The translations under genes were made by a program, and so were the position numbers. 64,000 nucleotides of DNA, from the NCBI GenBank assembly GCA_963699805.1, contig CAVOVH010000005.1, positions 62,001 to 126,000 on the forward strand, given 5' to 3'. The notes below the pieces were generated by a model. That model did not search any database and was not told the DNA's origin. It saw only the letters and a program-made list of their open reading frames with translations. Each line of letters begins with the position of its first letter. The stretch's first letter is position 1. This DNA is from JAGTVG01 sp963699805. Lineage in GTDB: Bacteria; Bacteroidota; Bacteroidia; Cytophagales; Cyclobacteriaceae. Below, one piece after another: positions 1-8,225 of this stretch.

Positions 1-966
1 GGATTTTTCAGTGGGGTCCCCCTGGAAGAAGTAAGGAAGATCACCGGAATTAAAGAAAACATATTCAATCACTCCCTGGTCGCTTTACAATTGGCCAACA
101 TCGCTAATGGTGTGTCACGAAAACATGGCGAAGTATCCAATAAAATGTGGGCCAATTTTGAAAATATCTGCAAAATAATCAGCATCACCAATGCACAGAA
201 TAAAAGATACTGGGCCGATAAAGAGCTTTATGCAGCGGTGGAACGCGATGATAATGAAATGATCCGGAAAAGGAAACAATACATGAAGGGAGATTTGTTT
301 GAACTGGTGGCTGATCAAACCGGTCAATTATTCAACAAAGAAGTGCTTACGATTGTGTGGGCAAGAAGATTCGCCGCCTACAAAAGGGCAGACCTCATCA
401 CCAATGACCCGGAAAGATTTGAAGAGCTCATCACCAATAAAAAGACTCCCATTCAGATCATCTGGGCAGGAAAACCTTATCCCATGGATTATAATGCTAT
501 CAGTGTGTTTAATAAGCTGGTCCATTTTAGTAAAAAATATATGAACATTGCCATCCTTGTCGGGTATGAGTTGAAACTTTCCCGGTTATTAAAAAATGGC
601 GCTGACATATGGTTGAATAATCCCAGGATTCCAAGGGAAGCTTCCGGAACCAGTGGAATGACGGCCGCCATGAATGGTGCTGTGAATGTAAGTACCTATG
701 ATGGATGGATTCCTGAATTTGCCAAGCATGGGGTGAATTCCTTTATTGTACCACCAGTGGACCAGTCACTGCCGATCCACGAACAGGACCAGGTCGATCT
801 GATCAATCTTCTGGATATCTTAGAGAAAGATATCATCCCAATGTATTATAATGAACCTGATAAATGGACTCAGATCATGAAAAACAGTATGCAGGATGTG
901 ATCCCATACTTTGATGCAGATCGTATGGCTTACCAGTATTACGAAAAGGTTTATAATTATTCCTAA
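1..966 (+). CDS. Alpha-glucan (glycogen) phosphorylase-like protein, GT35, C-terminal part
   Basis: The reading frame is open from the first base of the window, so the 5' end is missing and only about 321 residues are visible. Signature stretches of the short, bacterial-type alpha-glucan phosphorylases are present: HGEVSNKMW, the phosphate-binding RRFAAYKR, and EASGTSGM followed by AAMNG and DGW near the C-terminus. The family releases glucose-1-phosphate from glycogen with pyridoxal phosphate as cofactor. The position that aligns with the cofactor-binding lysine (GNMK in muscle phosphorylase) is threonine here, codon 661-663, so classical PLP chemistry is doubtful. It lies upstream of a glycogen synthase-like gene and near a branching enzyme, which fits storage-glucan turnover. 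Family is sure; activity is not. Confidence 0.88.
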   Translation, partial: GFFSGVPLEEVRKITGIKENIFNHSLVALQLANIANGVSRKHGEVSNKMWANFENICKIISITNAQNKRYWADKELYAAVERDDNEMIRKRKQYMKGDLFELVADQTGQLFNKEVLTIVWARRFAAYKRADLITNDPERFEELITNKKTPIQIIWAGKPYPMDYNAISVFNKLVHFSKKYMNIAILVGYELKLSRLLKNGADIWLNNPRIPREASGTSGMTAAMNGAVNVSTYDGWIPEFAKHGVNSFIVPPVDQSLPIHEQDQVDLINLLDILEKDIIPMYYNEPDKWTQIMKNSMQDVIPYFDADRMAYQYYEKVYNYS

Positions 967-1034
967 GCCTGGTTGATTTCCCACCTTCGGTTTAAATCCC
1001 ACTGGCTTCCCTTCAGGAAAGATTTTGAGGTTTT

Positions 1035-1073
1035 ATTTTCAGGGTAGGATCATTTATTTCCTTCCCTGAAAAT
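1035..1073 (+). terminator. Hairpin terminator candidate after the phosphorylase gene
   Basis: A perfect 10-bp outer stem (ATTTTCAGGG with CCCTGAAAAT) continues inward as AGGA/TCCT around an AT-rich loop. It starts about 70 bases after the stop codon and the right arm runs into a short T tract. The stem is AT-rich at its base, so it could act on either strand. Confidence 0.6.
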
Positions 1074-1211
1074 TTTCCCAGGTTCAGGCTAAACCTTATT
1101 TCCATATTCTTTCTATCCACGCTTCAATTAATCATTTTCTGTTATAATTTTCGGTTTAAATTCATTAATTTACTGTATCGTATTTCTGCAGAAAATTATG
1201 GTTTAAACAAT

Positions 1212-2519
1212 ATGAAGAAACCAAAAATATTGATGCTGGGCTGGGAATTCCCGCCAGTGATTAGCGGTGGCCTTGGCATCGCTTTTTATGGCATTTGTAA
1301 GGCCCTGGCTTCGCACACAGACTTAACCATTATCGTCCCAAAACTGGATCAATCAACAAGTATCCCAGGTGCCAATCTGATTGCCATCGCAGATCTGGAC
1401 ATAGATACATTTTTCGAAGAAGAAGAAATTAAGATCCTTGAAGCAGTGATCAAAGAAAAAAAGATCCAGATTGAAATTTTCCCTTATCCAACAAAAACGA
1501 AAATTCATCAGGTATCAGAACGAGTAATAAAAAGAACCAGGGTCAAGACAAAAAAGAAACCTCCCGATGATCTTCATATACTGCACCATCATTTCAAGGA
1601 AGCGGAACTTTATGGAAAAGATGTGGTCGACATGGTCAGATACTTTGCGGAAATTGTGGAAATGATTGCCACAAGACTGTCATTTGATATCATTCACGCA
1701 CATGATTGGATGACTTTTGATGCGGGTATCCGGGTGAAGGAAAGATTCAATAAGCCCCTGTTTCTACATGTTCATTCCCTGAATTTCGACCGTATCGGAC
1801 CTTCACAGGAGGGGTTGATCTATCAAATGGAGAAAAATGCTTTTAAGGCTGCCGATCTGATCATGCCAGTCAGCCATTATACCGGTTCGATCCTAAGGGA
1901 ACATTATAAAGTAGATGAAGCGAAAATTTTACCTGTTCATAATGGCATCGATCCTGTAAAACCTTTTAAAACGGAAAAAAAATTCCCGGAAAAATTAATC
2001 TTATTTCTGGGTCGCATAACCCTGCAAAAAGGCCCGGAATATTTTCTTGAAACTGCTTCAAAAGTCATTGAAAAATATCCGGATGTGAGATTTGCCATTG
2101 CCGGCACTGGCGATCAATTAAATCAGGTCATCGAAGCGGGAGCCCTTCAGGAGATCAGTCATAAACTTCATTTTACGGGTTTCCTCGACCGGCAAAAAGT
2201 ACACACATTGCTTTCCATGTCTGATATATTCTGTATGCCTTCAATATCTGAACCTTTCGGCCTTACCGCCCTGGAAGCAGTTCAGTTTGGTGTTCCGGTG
2301 ATCATTACGAAAAAATCAGGTGCTGCTGAAGTGCTGCCGAGTGCATTCCTTGCTGATTTCTGGGATACAGACCTGATGTCCGAACAGATTCTGCACCTCC
2401 TGAAAGACCGGAAATTATATAATAAAAAAGTGAAGGAGGGATTAAGGGATCTCAAGAAATTATCCTGGGATAACACTGCTGAAAAGATCCTGACGGCTTA
2501 CCGGAAAGTGGATTTCTGA
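1212..2519 (+). CDS. GT4-family glycogen synthase-like glycosyltransferase
   Basis: This 435-residue GT-B glycosyltransferase opens with a starch-synthase-like nucleotide-sugar loop (GWEFPPVISGGLG). It has HAHDW near residue 165, the second-domain start ILFLGRITLQKGPEYF, and the GT4 ExxxxxxxE element EPFGLTALE near 350. Bacteroidota use proteins of this type as glycogen synthases that add glucose from ADP- or UDP-glucose; the donor cannot be read from the sequence. A charged insert rich in lysine lies around residues 80-125. Its stop codon overlaps the next start (TGATG), so the GH57-like gene is translationally coupled. The intergenic space upstream is 245 bases with no consensus promoter that I could see. 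Confidence 0.85.
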   Translation: MKKPKILMLGWEFPPVISGGLGIAFYGICKALASHTDLTIIVPKLDQSTSIPGANLIAIADLDIDTFFEEEEIKILEAVIKEKKIQIEIFPYPTKTKIHQVSERVIKRTRVKTKKKPPDDLHILHHHFKEAELYGKDVVDMVRYFAEIVEMIATRLSFDIIHAHDWMTFDAGIRVKERFNKPLFLHVHSLNFDRIGPSQEGLIYQMEKNAFKAADLIMPVSHYTGSILREHYKVDEAKILPVHNGIDPVKPFKTEKKFPEKLILFLGRITLQKGPEYFLETASKVIEKYPDVRFAIAGTGDQLNQVIEAGALQEISHKLHFTGFLDRQKVHTLLSMSDIFCMPSISEPFGLTALEAVQFGVPVIITKKSGAAEVLPSAFLADFWDTDLMSEQILHLLKDRKLYNKKVKEGLRDLKKLSWDNTAEKILTAYRKVDF

Positions 2520-3733
2520 TGCCCGGTATTTGTTTTTATTTCAGGGCACATCAACCCATTGCCCTTAAAAGGATTTCTTTTTTCGAATTTGGTCAACCTC
2601 CTGACCTGGTCGATCATGCACAGAATTACAGGAATCTTCAGAAATACATCGAAGGGATTTATTTTCCCGCCTTCACCATGCTTCAGGACCTTATTGTAAC
2701 TTACCGGGATGCCTTTCACTTCTCACTTTCCGTGAGTGGTATTCTATTGGATCAGTTAGACCTGTATTACCCACGATATCATTCTCATCTCCAGGACTTT
2801 ATGAGGTCAGATCAAATAGAATTGATTTCTACCACCTATTTCCATTCCTGCGCACATGCTTACTCAGCCGATGAATTCATATCCCAGTTATTGCTGTATA
2901 AAGAAAAAATTTTAGGGTTCACCGGAAAAGGGATGAACATATTCTGTAACGCGGATTCGACTTATCATTCCGGCTTGGCTGAAAATATCAACAGACAACA
3001 AATAAAAGGAGTGATCCTCCGGAATCCAACCAGGCGGCGAGCTGGTAAAAAATCACCTGATTTATTATACTGTGATTCCAGAAACGAAAATTTAAAACTG
3101 TTCCTGATCAACCAAAAATATTCTGAGGTTTTCAGAAAGGGTCCATTTTCAAGTAAGAAAAAATCATCCGGACTATTAAAAAAAATGCTAGACGAAATTG
3201 CTCAACGACCCGCCAGCCTGATTATGATCCAGATCGACCTGGAAGATTCGAACATTCCATATACCGATTTTAAAAATAGATTGGATTTTATTAAACAATT
3301 CATTGATTTATCATTATCAACAGGCAAAATTGATTTTTTGAATCCCTCGGAGATCCTTGACAGGACCGATCCTGCGGAAACGTTTTTTGTCCATGAACCT
3401 GAGAATCGAAAAAGTACCGGATCAGAAACCATGAATATCATAAAAAAAGAGGCTTTCAGATATCTTTACAGCCTGGAGGAAAAGATTAAAAGGACCGGCC
3501 TTCAAGATCTGATATATCTCTGGAGGGCCATGCAATCAATCGATCATATACGAAAGTTCGGCGAAAAAGAAATTACCAAGAGGGATCTGTCTTCTGAAAA
3601 ATGGCCCCTTTCTACCCCTCATGAGATCTATCTGGATTATATGAATGCCTTATCCGCGCTGGATATTTATGCTCAAAACAGGATGGATCATTCATCTGAT
3701 CTTTTTCATCACAATCCCCGTTCGGTTAGGTAG
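2519..3733 (+). CDS. GH57-like glucan hydrolase/transferase, divergent
   Basis: A 404-residue protein resembling the short bacterial GH57 alpha-amylases: the first conserved block is RAHQP near residue 11, the second resembles QIELISTTYFHS near 105. In the third block, where the family has a glutamate nucleophile (usually NTE), the sequence reads FCNADS with Asp146. In the fourth block the acid aspartate appears kept (Asp240 in QIDLED), but the usual YETFGEH pattern is lost. The protein may therefore be a weakened enzyme or a glucan-binding partner of the coupled glycosyltransferase. It starts inside the stop codon of the upstream gene and its 3' end overlaps the convergent branching-enzyme gene by 42 bases. 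Confidence 0.72.
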   Translation: MPGICFYFRAHQPIALKRISFFEFGQPPDLVDHAQNYRNLQKYIEGIYFPAFTMLQDLIVTYRDAFHFSLSVSGILLDQLDLYYPRYHSHLQDFMRSDQIELISTTYFHSCAHAYSADEFISQLLLYKEKILGFTGKGMNIFCNADSTYHSGLAENINRQQIKGVILRNPTRRRAGKKSPDLLYCDSRNENLKLFLINQKYSEVFRKGPFSSKKKSSGLLKKMLDEIAQRPASLIMIQIDLEDSNIPYTDFKNRLDFIKQFIDLSLSTGKIDFLNPSEILDRTDPAETFFVHEPENRKSTGSETMNIIKKEAFRYLYSLEEKIKRTGLQDLIYLWRAMQSIDHIRKFGEKEITKRDLSSEKWPLSTPHEIYLDYMNALSALDIYAQNRMDHSSDLFHHNPRSVR

Positions 3734-5704
3734 ATAAATACTGAGTTTCTGATCATTGTCCATTTCAAAAGTGGAATAGGTCAACTGGGTATCCACACGG
3801 TCAAACCCTCCGTATTTTCCTTCATCGCTGCAGAGAATGATTTTGTAATCCCCTTTTTCAGGAGCATGAAAAAGATAATCAGGCACAGAATGTTCGGGAT
3901 GAAAATTCAGGGCAAAGATGAGGTTGTTCCTTTCATAGATCAGCGTTTTGTTATGATCATCCATATTGAGTTGTTGACCTCGTATTGATTGAAGGATTTT
4001 GTTATCCCCGATCACATGAATCATATCTTTATCAAACTGATTCAGAAATTTATATTTCAGCTTTTCATTATCAACGAGAGACCATTGCCGACGACAATAT
4101 TTATAACTCCAGTTATTTCCTTCGCGTGGGAAATCGATCCACTCCGGATGACCAAATTCATTGCCGATAAAATTCAGATACGCCTCTCCGCCGAGGGAAA
4201 TGCTGAAAAGCCTGATCAATTTATGCAAGGAAATTCCACGGTCAATGATATGGTTCTGATCATCGATCTGCATATGGAAATACATCTCCTTATCCATCAG
4301 CCAGAACGCCACCGTTTTATCACCCACAATGGCCTGATCATGAGACTCCGCATAAGTCACGGTCCTTTCTTTATATCTCCGGTTGGTCATTACATGCCAC
4401 ATTTCATGAATGTTCCAATCTTCATCCTTTTTCTCTTTCAGATATTTTATCCAGAAATCCGGGATTCCCATTCCTAACCGGAAATCAAATCCGATCCCTC
4501 CTTCCTGTTGTTTTCTGCATAAACCCGGCATCCCACTCATGTCTTCGGCTATGGTGATACCACTTTTTTTCAAGCGGTGTGTCAATTCATTGGCCAGCTG
4601 GAGATAGGCCAGCGCATCCCATTCCACCCCTTCCACGAAATATTTATCATAATGATCAAAGGTCGCAAAATCTCCATGGTGGAAATATAACATGGAGGTC
4701 ACCCCATCGAACCTGAAACCATCCACATGGAATTCATTGATCCAATAGGCTATATTTGATAATAAGAATTGTTGTACTTCACGTTTTCCGTAATTAAATA
4801 ATTTGGAATCCCAGGTACTGTGATATCCACGTCCTCCCGGATGAAAATATTGATCTCCGGATCCATCAAATTCGTTAATCCCTTCAGCGATGTTTTTTAC
4901 CGAATGCGAATGTACAATATCAATAATAATGGCGAGCCCCTGACGGTGTGCCTCATTTACCAGTCTTTTGAATTCTTCAGGAGTGCCAAAACGACTGGTG
5001 GGAGCATAAAAATTTGATACATGGTATCCAAATGATCCATAGTAAGGATGTTCCTGAATGGCCATCAGCTGTATGGCATTGTATCCCAAGTCGTTTATCC
5101 TTGGGAGAACATTTTCCATAAATTCGAGATAGGTCCCAACTCCTTCCTTTTCCTGGGCCATTCCGATATGCGCCTCATAGATTATTGGCGCTTCATTGAT
5201 GGGACCCAACTTGAATTTACCGTCTGTCCACTGGAATGATTTTTCGGGCTCCCAAACCTGCCCGGTAAAATCATGGGTGCTGGGATCCTGGTTTGCCCGC
5301 CTGATATAGGCCGGGATCCTGTCCCTGCCAACTCCCTGGTAGACTACATGGACCTTTATCCGATCCCCATGTTTTAGAATTTTGTCACCCAGAAAAATTT
5401 CCCAATCCCCGTTCCTGTTTTTTTTCAATGGATGCGACAATCGATCCCATCCATTGAAATCTCCAATAAGAAATAAACCCTCAGCTGCTGGTGCCCACTC
5501 CCGGTACCACCAGCCTCCTTTCCCCTTATCATAATTAATTCCATAATAAAGATAAGCTTTAGAAAAAACTTCCAGCGAACCGCCCGTATCTTCAATACTT
5601 CGCACAAGCCGATTGAAGCGATTGATGCGGTCTTTTATTTCATCTGTATATGGCTCTAACCAGGGATCATCCTTTACAAGAACAGGAATATTATTATTGG
5701 TCAT
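3692..5704 (-). CDS. glgB: 1,4-alpha-glucan branching enzyme (GH13, eukaryote-like type)
   Basis: A 670-residue branching enzyme that makes alpha-1,6 branches in glycogen. After an N-terminal helical segment comes a CBM48-like domain (WAPAAEGLFLIGDFNGW), then the GH13 barrel with its conserved regions: DIVHSH, FRFDGV (nucleophile Asp333), TIAEDMSG (acid Glu387) and ESHDQA (Asp456). The wording of these blocks, with HHGDFATF and the NEFGHPEWIDFPREGN stretch, is that of the eukaryotic/GH13_8 branch rather than E. coli GlgB. It is transcribed towards the GH57-like gene and its last 42 bases overlap that gene's 3' end. All catalytic residues are present, so I expect an active enzyme. Confidence 0.93.
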   Translation of the reverse strand: MTNNNIPVLVKDDPWLEPYTDEIKDRINRFNRLVRSIEDTGGSLEVFSKAYLYYGINYDKGKGGWWYREWAPAAEGLFLIGDFNGWDRLSHPLKKNRNGDWEIFLGDKILKHGDRIKVHVVYQGVGRDRIPAYIRRANQDPSTHDFTGQVWEPEKSFQWTDGKFKLGPINEAPIIYEAHIGMAQEKEGVGTYLEFMENVLPRINDLGYNAIQLMAIQEHPYYGSFGYHVSNFYAPTSRFGTPEEFKRLVNEAHRQGLAIIIDIVHSHSVKNIAEGINEFDGSGDQYFHPGGRGYHSTWDSKLFNYGKREVQQFLLSNIAYWINEFHVDGFRFDGVTSMLYFHHGDFATFDHYDKYFVEGVEWDALAYLQLANELTHRLKKSGITIAEDMSGMPGLCRKQQEGGIGFDFRLGMGIPDFWIKYLKEKKDEDWNIHEMWHVMTNRRYKERTVTYAESHDQAIVGDKTVAFWLMDKEMYFHMQIDDQNHIIDRGISLHKLIRLFSISLGGEAYLNFIGNEFGHPEWIDFPREGNNWSYKYCRRQWSLVDNEKLKYKFLNQFDKDMIHVIGDNKILQSIRGQQLNMDDHNKTLIYERNNLIFALNFHPEHSVPDYLFHAPEKGDYKIILCSDEGKYGGFDRVDTQLTYSTFEMDNDQKLSIYLPNRTGIVMKKIR

Positions 5705-6099
5705 ATTGATTCACATTTGTCCTGTTAAAATAGTTATCTTTTTTTAAATACCCATAGCATACGGAAAATTTCATTAAATATTAGACTGAAATATTTATAT
5801 ATCACAATCTGCTGATTATCAAAAAGATAGATCCTGTTTAAAATTTTTCTTTTTGATGGAGCACCCTGAAGATGTTGAATGCATATATCCGCATTGGTTA
5901 ATTGGTCTCAATTATTCCCGAATACCAGGAAATTCCTCTCCCCCTCAGTCTGATTGGTTATTAACAGTGATCGATCCCGGTTATATTCATATCATTGAGT
6001 TGAAGAAGCCTCCCATGCTAAATAAATAGGTTATTAGACAAATTGGGTTAACTTTGTATAAACCGATTACGTTCCTGATTTATAAAGGATTATAAGTCT
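5705..6099. other. Divergent intergenic region between glgB and a secreted-protein gene
   Basis: An AT-rich, 395-base spacer between two divergently transcribed genes. No open frame of note, RNA gene or strong hairpin was seen. The only signal that stands out is a TAnnTTTG box at 6049-6056, listed separately. Confidence 0.6.
6049..6056 (+). promoter_or_regulatory. Bacteroidota -7 box upstream of the gene at 6100
   Basis: TAACTTTG matches the Bacteroidota TAnnTTTG -7 element. It lies 43 bases before the start codon. No good TTG -33 element is present at the expected distance (only TTA near 6031), so strength is uncertain. Confidence 0.45.
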
Positions 6100-6924
6100 G
6101 TGCAGATAAGATTATACCATATTATCCTGTTGATTTGTATGTATTCCCCGGTCTTTGCACAACAAATTAAACAACCAGCTGAAATAAAAATCAATGGAAT
6201 CATCTACGATGCACAAACCCGTGAACGGGTTCCTTTCGCACATATCATCGATGTAAAACATTACAAAGGCACTTCAGCCAACGATCGCGGGAATTTTTCA
6301 TTTTCGTGTAATTTGAATGATTCGATAAAGATCACCGCCATCGGTTATGAAGACTTCTTCCTGGTAGTCAGTGATTCTCTAAATGACGAAACCTTTGTTT
6401 CCATCCATCTCGTGCCTAAAACCTATTTACTTGAATCACTCGATTTTTATGCCAATGATCCGATGAAAGGCTTTTATTTAAAGGATATAGAACGGGATAC
6501 CCTTCATTACGGATCACAAGGATTGCCAGGAGCAGCCTACTGGAATGGAACTCCATCGGGTGGATCTGGCTATATCACTGCCTTTGCCAACCTCTTTAAC
6601 CAACACTATAAACAGGAAAAAAAATTAGGGAAAATCCTGGAGGCGGAAGAAAAGATCCAATTACAAAAGCAAGCGCAAGAAAACCGGATCAGAACAGTGG
6701 AAGGAAAATATAATGCTGAACTGGTTAACCGGATTACAGATCTGAAAGGAGCTGAGCTTGAAAAATTCATCAAACAATACAAACCTTCAGATCAGTTTAT
6801 TATGCGATCAAGTGATTATGAGATCGCGCTTCAAATCGTTAACAGTTATCGTGAATATCGATTTGAAAATGGATTAGAGGTGGATATAAGTGAAATTCTG
6901 AAGCGCGCAAAGTTTGAGGACTAG
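6100..6924 (+). CDS. Secreted protein with CarboxypepD_reg-like N-terminal domain
   Basis: A 274-residue exported protein beginning at GTG with an AAAGGA-like stretch about 11 bases upstream. A signal peptide ends near PVFAQQ (about residue 21). Residues 28-110 form a CarboxypepD_reg-like beta-sandwich: INGIIYDAQTRERVPFAHI, then GNFSF and a Tyr-rich IGYEDFFL strand, the form found at the start of TonB-dependent receptors but here without a barrel. The C-terminal half (160-270) is charged and probably helical. Bacteroidota have many such small proteins of unknown role; a periplasmic or outer-membrane location is likely. No neighbour suggests a specific function. Confidence 0.75.
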   Translation: MQIRLYHIILLICMYSPVFAQQIKQPAEIKINGIIYDAQTRERVPFAHIIDVKHYKGTSANDRGNFSFSCNLNDSIKITAIGYEDFFLVVSDSLNDETFVSIHLVPKTYLLESLDFYANDPMKGFYLKDIERDTLHYGSQGLPGAAYWNGTPSGGSGYITAFANLFNQHYKQEKKLGKILEAEEKIQLQKQAQENRIRTVEGKYNAELVNRITDLKGAELEKFIKQYKPSDQFIMRSSDYEIALQIVNSYREYRFENGLEVDISEILKRAKFED

Positions 6925-6944
6925 AAAAAAGGAACCGGGAAAGT

Positions 6945-7169
6945 TTATTTGCCATTTTGCTGCATCACCTTTTCTCCCAGAACGCGATAAAGGTTTATAA
7001 TTTTCATATTGATAAAATCATTTTCAAAATCGTAATTATCAAAAAATTGTTTTTCCGGATCCCGAGAGGATTTACAGGAAGCTTTCAAAAGATAATTCCG
7101 ATCTTCCATTTGATAATTTCTTTTCATAGCATCATTACCTTTTTTAGGATAGGACAAATAAAATGCCAA
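6945..7169 (-). CDS. Possible small protein, unrecognised
   Basis: An open frame of 74 codons fills the space between the gene at 6100 and the threonine aldolase gene. It has no signal peptide, no membrane segment and no motif I recognise; the product is charged (rich in Asn, Asp, Lys) and might start at the internal methionine MKRNYQ. A 75-codon frame on the other strand covers the same DNA, so this may be chance. Kept because it is otherwise unexplained sequence. Confidence 0.25.
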   Translation of the reverse strand: MAFYLSYPKKGNDAMKRNYQMEDRNYLLKASCKSSRDPEKQFFDNYDFENDFINMKIINLYRVLGEKVMQQNGK

Positions 7170-7201
7170 ATACCCTTATTTTAAATTTATTTCCCCCGGG
7201 G

Positions 7202-8221
7202 TTATAGCTTCACTTTTTTTAAAATGCTAATAGTATCGTCCAGCAAATCATCATTAAAATCAAGATGGGTCACGAACCTGACCTCTTTTTTACCAAAAGG
7301 CACTCCCAGAATACCGGCTTCCTGAAATTTATCAAGAACCCTGGTAGTGGTCAAGGATCCACGAAGTCTGAAAATAATGATATTGGTATCTACAGGAAGA
7401 ACTTTCTCCACATATGGTAAATCGTTCAATGCAGATCCAATTATTTTTGCTCTTCTGTGATCTTCTTTCAGTCTGTCAATATGATGATCCAAGGCATAAA
7501 TCCCGGCAGCAGCCAGGTATCCTGCCTGTCGCATGGCACCTCCGAAAACTTTTCTGATCCGCCTGGCTTTTTTAATATTCTCTCTTGAACTGAGGATCAG
7601 GGATCCGACAGGGGCCCCCAAACCTTTTGAAAGACAAATGGATACGGTATCGAACAATGTTCCGATCTGCCGGGGCTGATCTCCCGTTTCGATCAGGGCA
7701 TTGAATATCCTCGCTCCATCCAGGTGCATCTGAAGTTTGTGCGCCCTGCATACGCGGTGAATTTCCTTTAGCTGGTCAAGGGTATAGTAACTTCCGCCTC
7801 CCTTGTTCACTGTGTTTTCAATACAGACAAGAGAAGTGATGGGAGAATGAATATCATCCGGACGAATGTTATCCTCAATATGTTCCGGCATGAGCCGGCC
7901 CCGGTCTCCATCAACCAGACATGCTGAGACTAAGGAATTATAAGCGATACCCCCACCTTCGTAATTGTAAATATGTGATCTGACATCACAGATCAGCTCA
8001 TGCTGTGGTTGTGTTAAAATTCGGATCGCGATCTGGTTGGTCATGGTTCCCGAAGGACAAAAGAGTCCGACTTCCTTCCCGAATAGATCTGCCGCCTTCT
8101 CCTGTAATCTGATCACCGTGGGATCCTCATTGAAAACATCGTCTCCCACCTCAGCTGCCATCATCGCTTTCAGCATGCCGGGAGTTGGTCTGGTTATCGT
8201 ATCACTCCTTAAATCGATCAT
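7202..8221 (-). CDS. ltaE: Low-specificity L-threonine aldolase
   Basis: PLP-dependent enzyme splitting L-threonine or allo-threonine to glycine and acetaldehyde. Starting at MIDLRSDTITRP gives 339 residues, the usual family length, and leaves 4 bases after the upstream amidohydrolase gene; a start at 8263 would add 14 unconserved residues and overlap that gene. Family marks are GDDVFNEDPTV near the start, ICLSKGLGAPVGS holding the cofactor lysine, and LDGARIFNA. The tight spacing suggests co-transcription with the amidohydrolase. No shared pathway with that gene is obvious. Confidence 0.93.
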   Translation of the reverse strand: MIDLRSDTITRPTPGMLKAMMAAEVGDDVFNEDPTVIRLQEKAADLFGKEVGLFCPSGTMTNQIAIRILTQPQHELICDVRSHIYNYEGGGIAYNSLVSACLVDGDRGRLMPEHIEDNIRPDDIHSPITSLVCIENTVNKGGGSYYTLDQLKEIHRVCRAHKLQMHLDGARIFNALIETGDQPRQIGTLFDTVSICLSKGLGAPVGSLILSSRENIKKARRIRKVFGGAMRQAGYLAAAGIYALDHHIDRLKEDHRRAKIIGSALNDLPYVEKVLPVDTNIIIFRLRGSLTTTRVLDKFQEAGILGVPFGKKEVRFVTHLDFNDDLLDDTISILKKVKL

Positions 8222-8225
8222 AGTT

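Noticed and set aside
3989..4477. 162-codon plus-strand frame
   Set aside because: It lies entirely inside glgB on the opposite strand, over the conserved catalytic region; it is a shadow.
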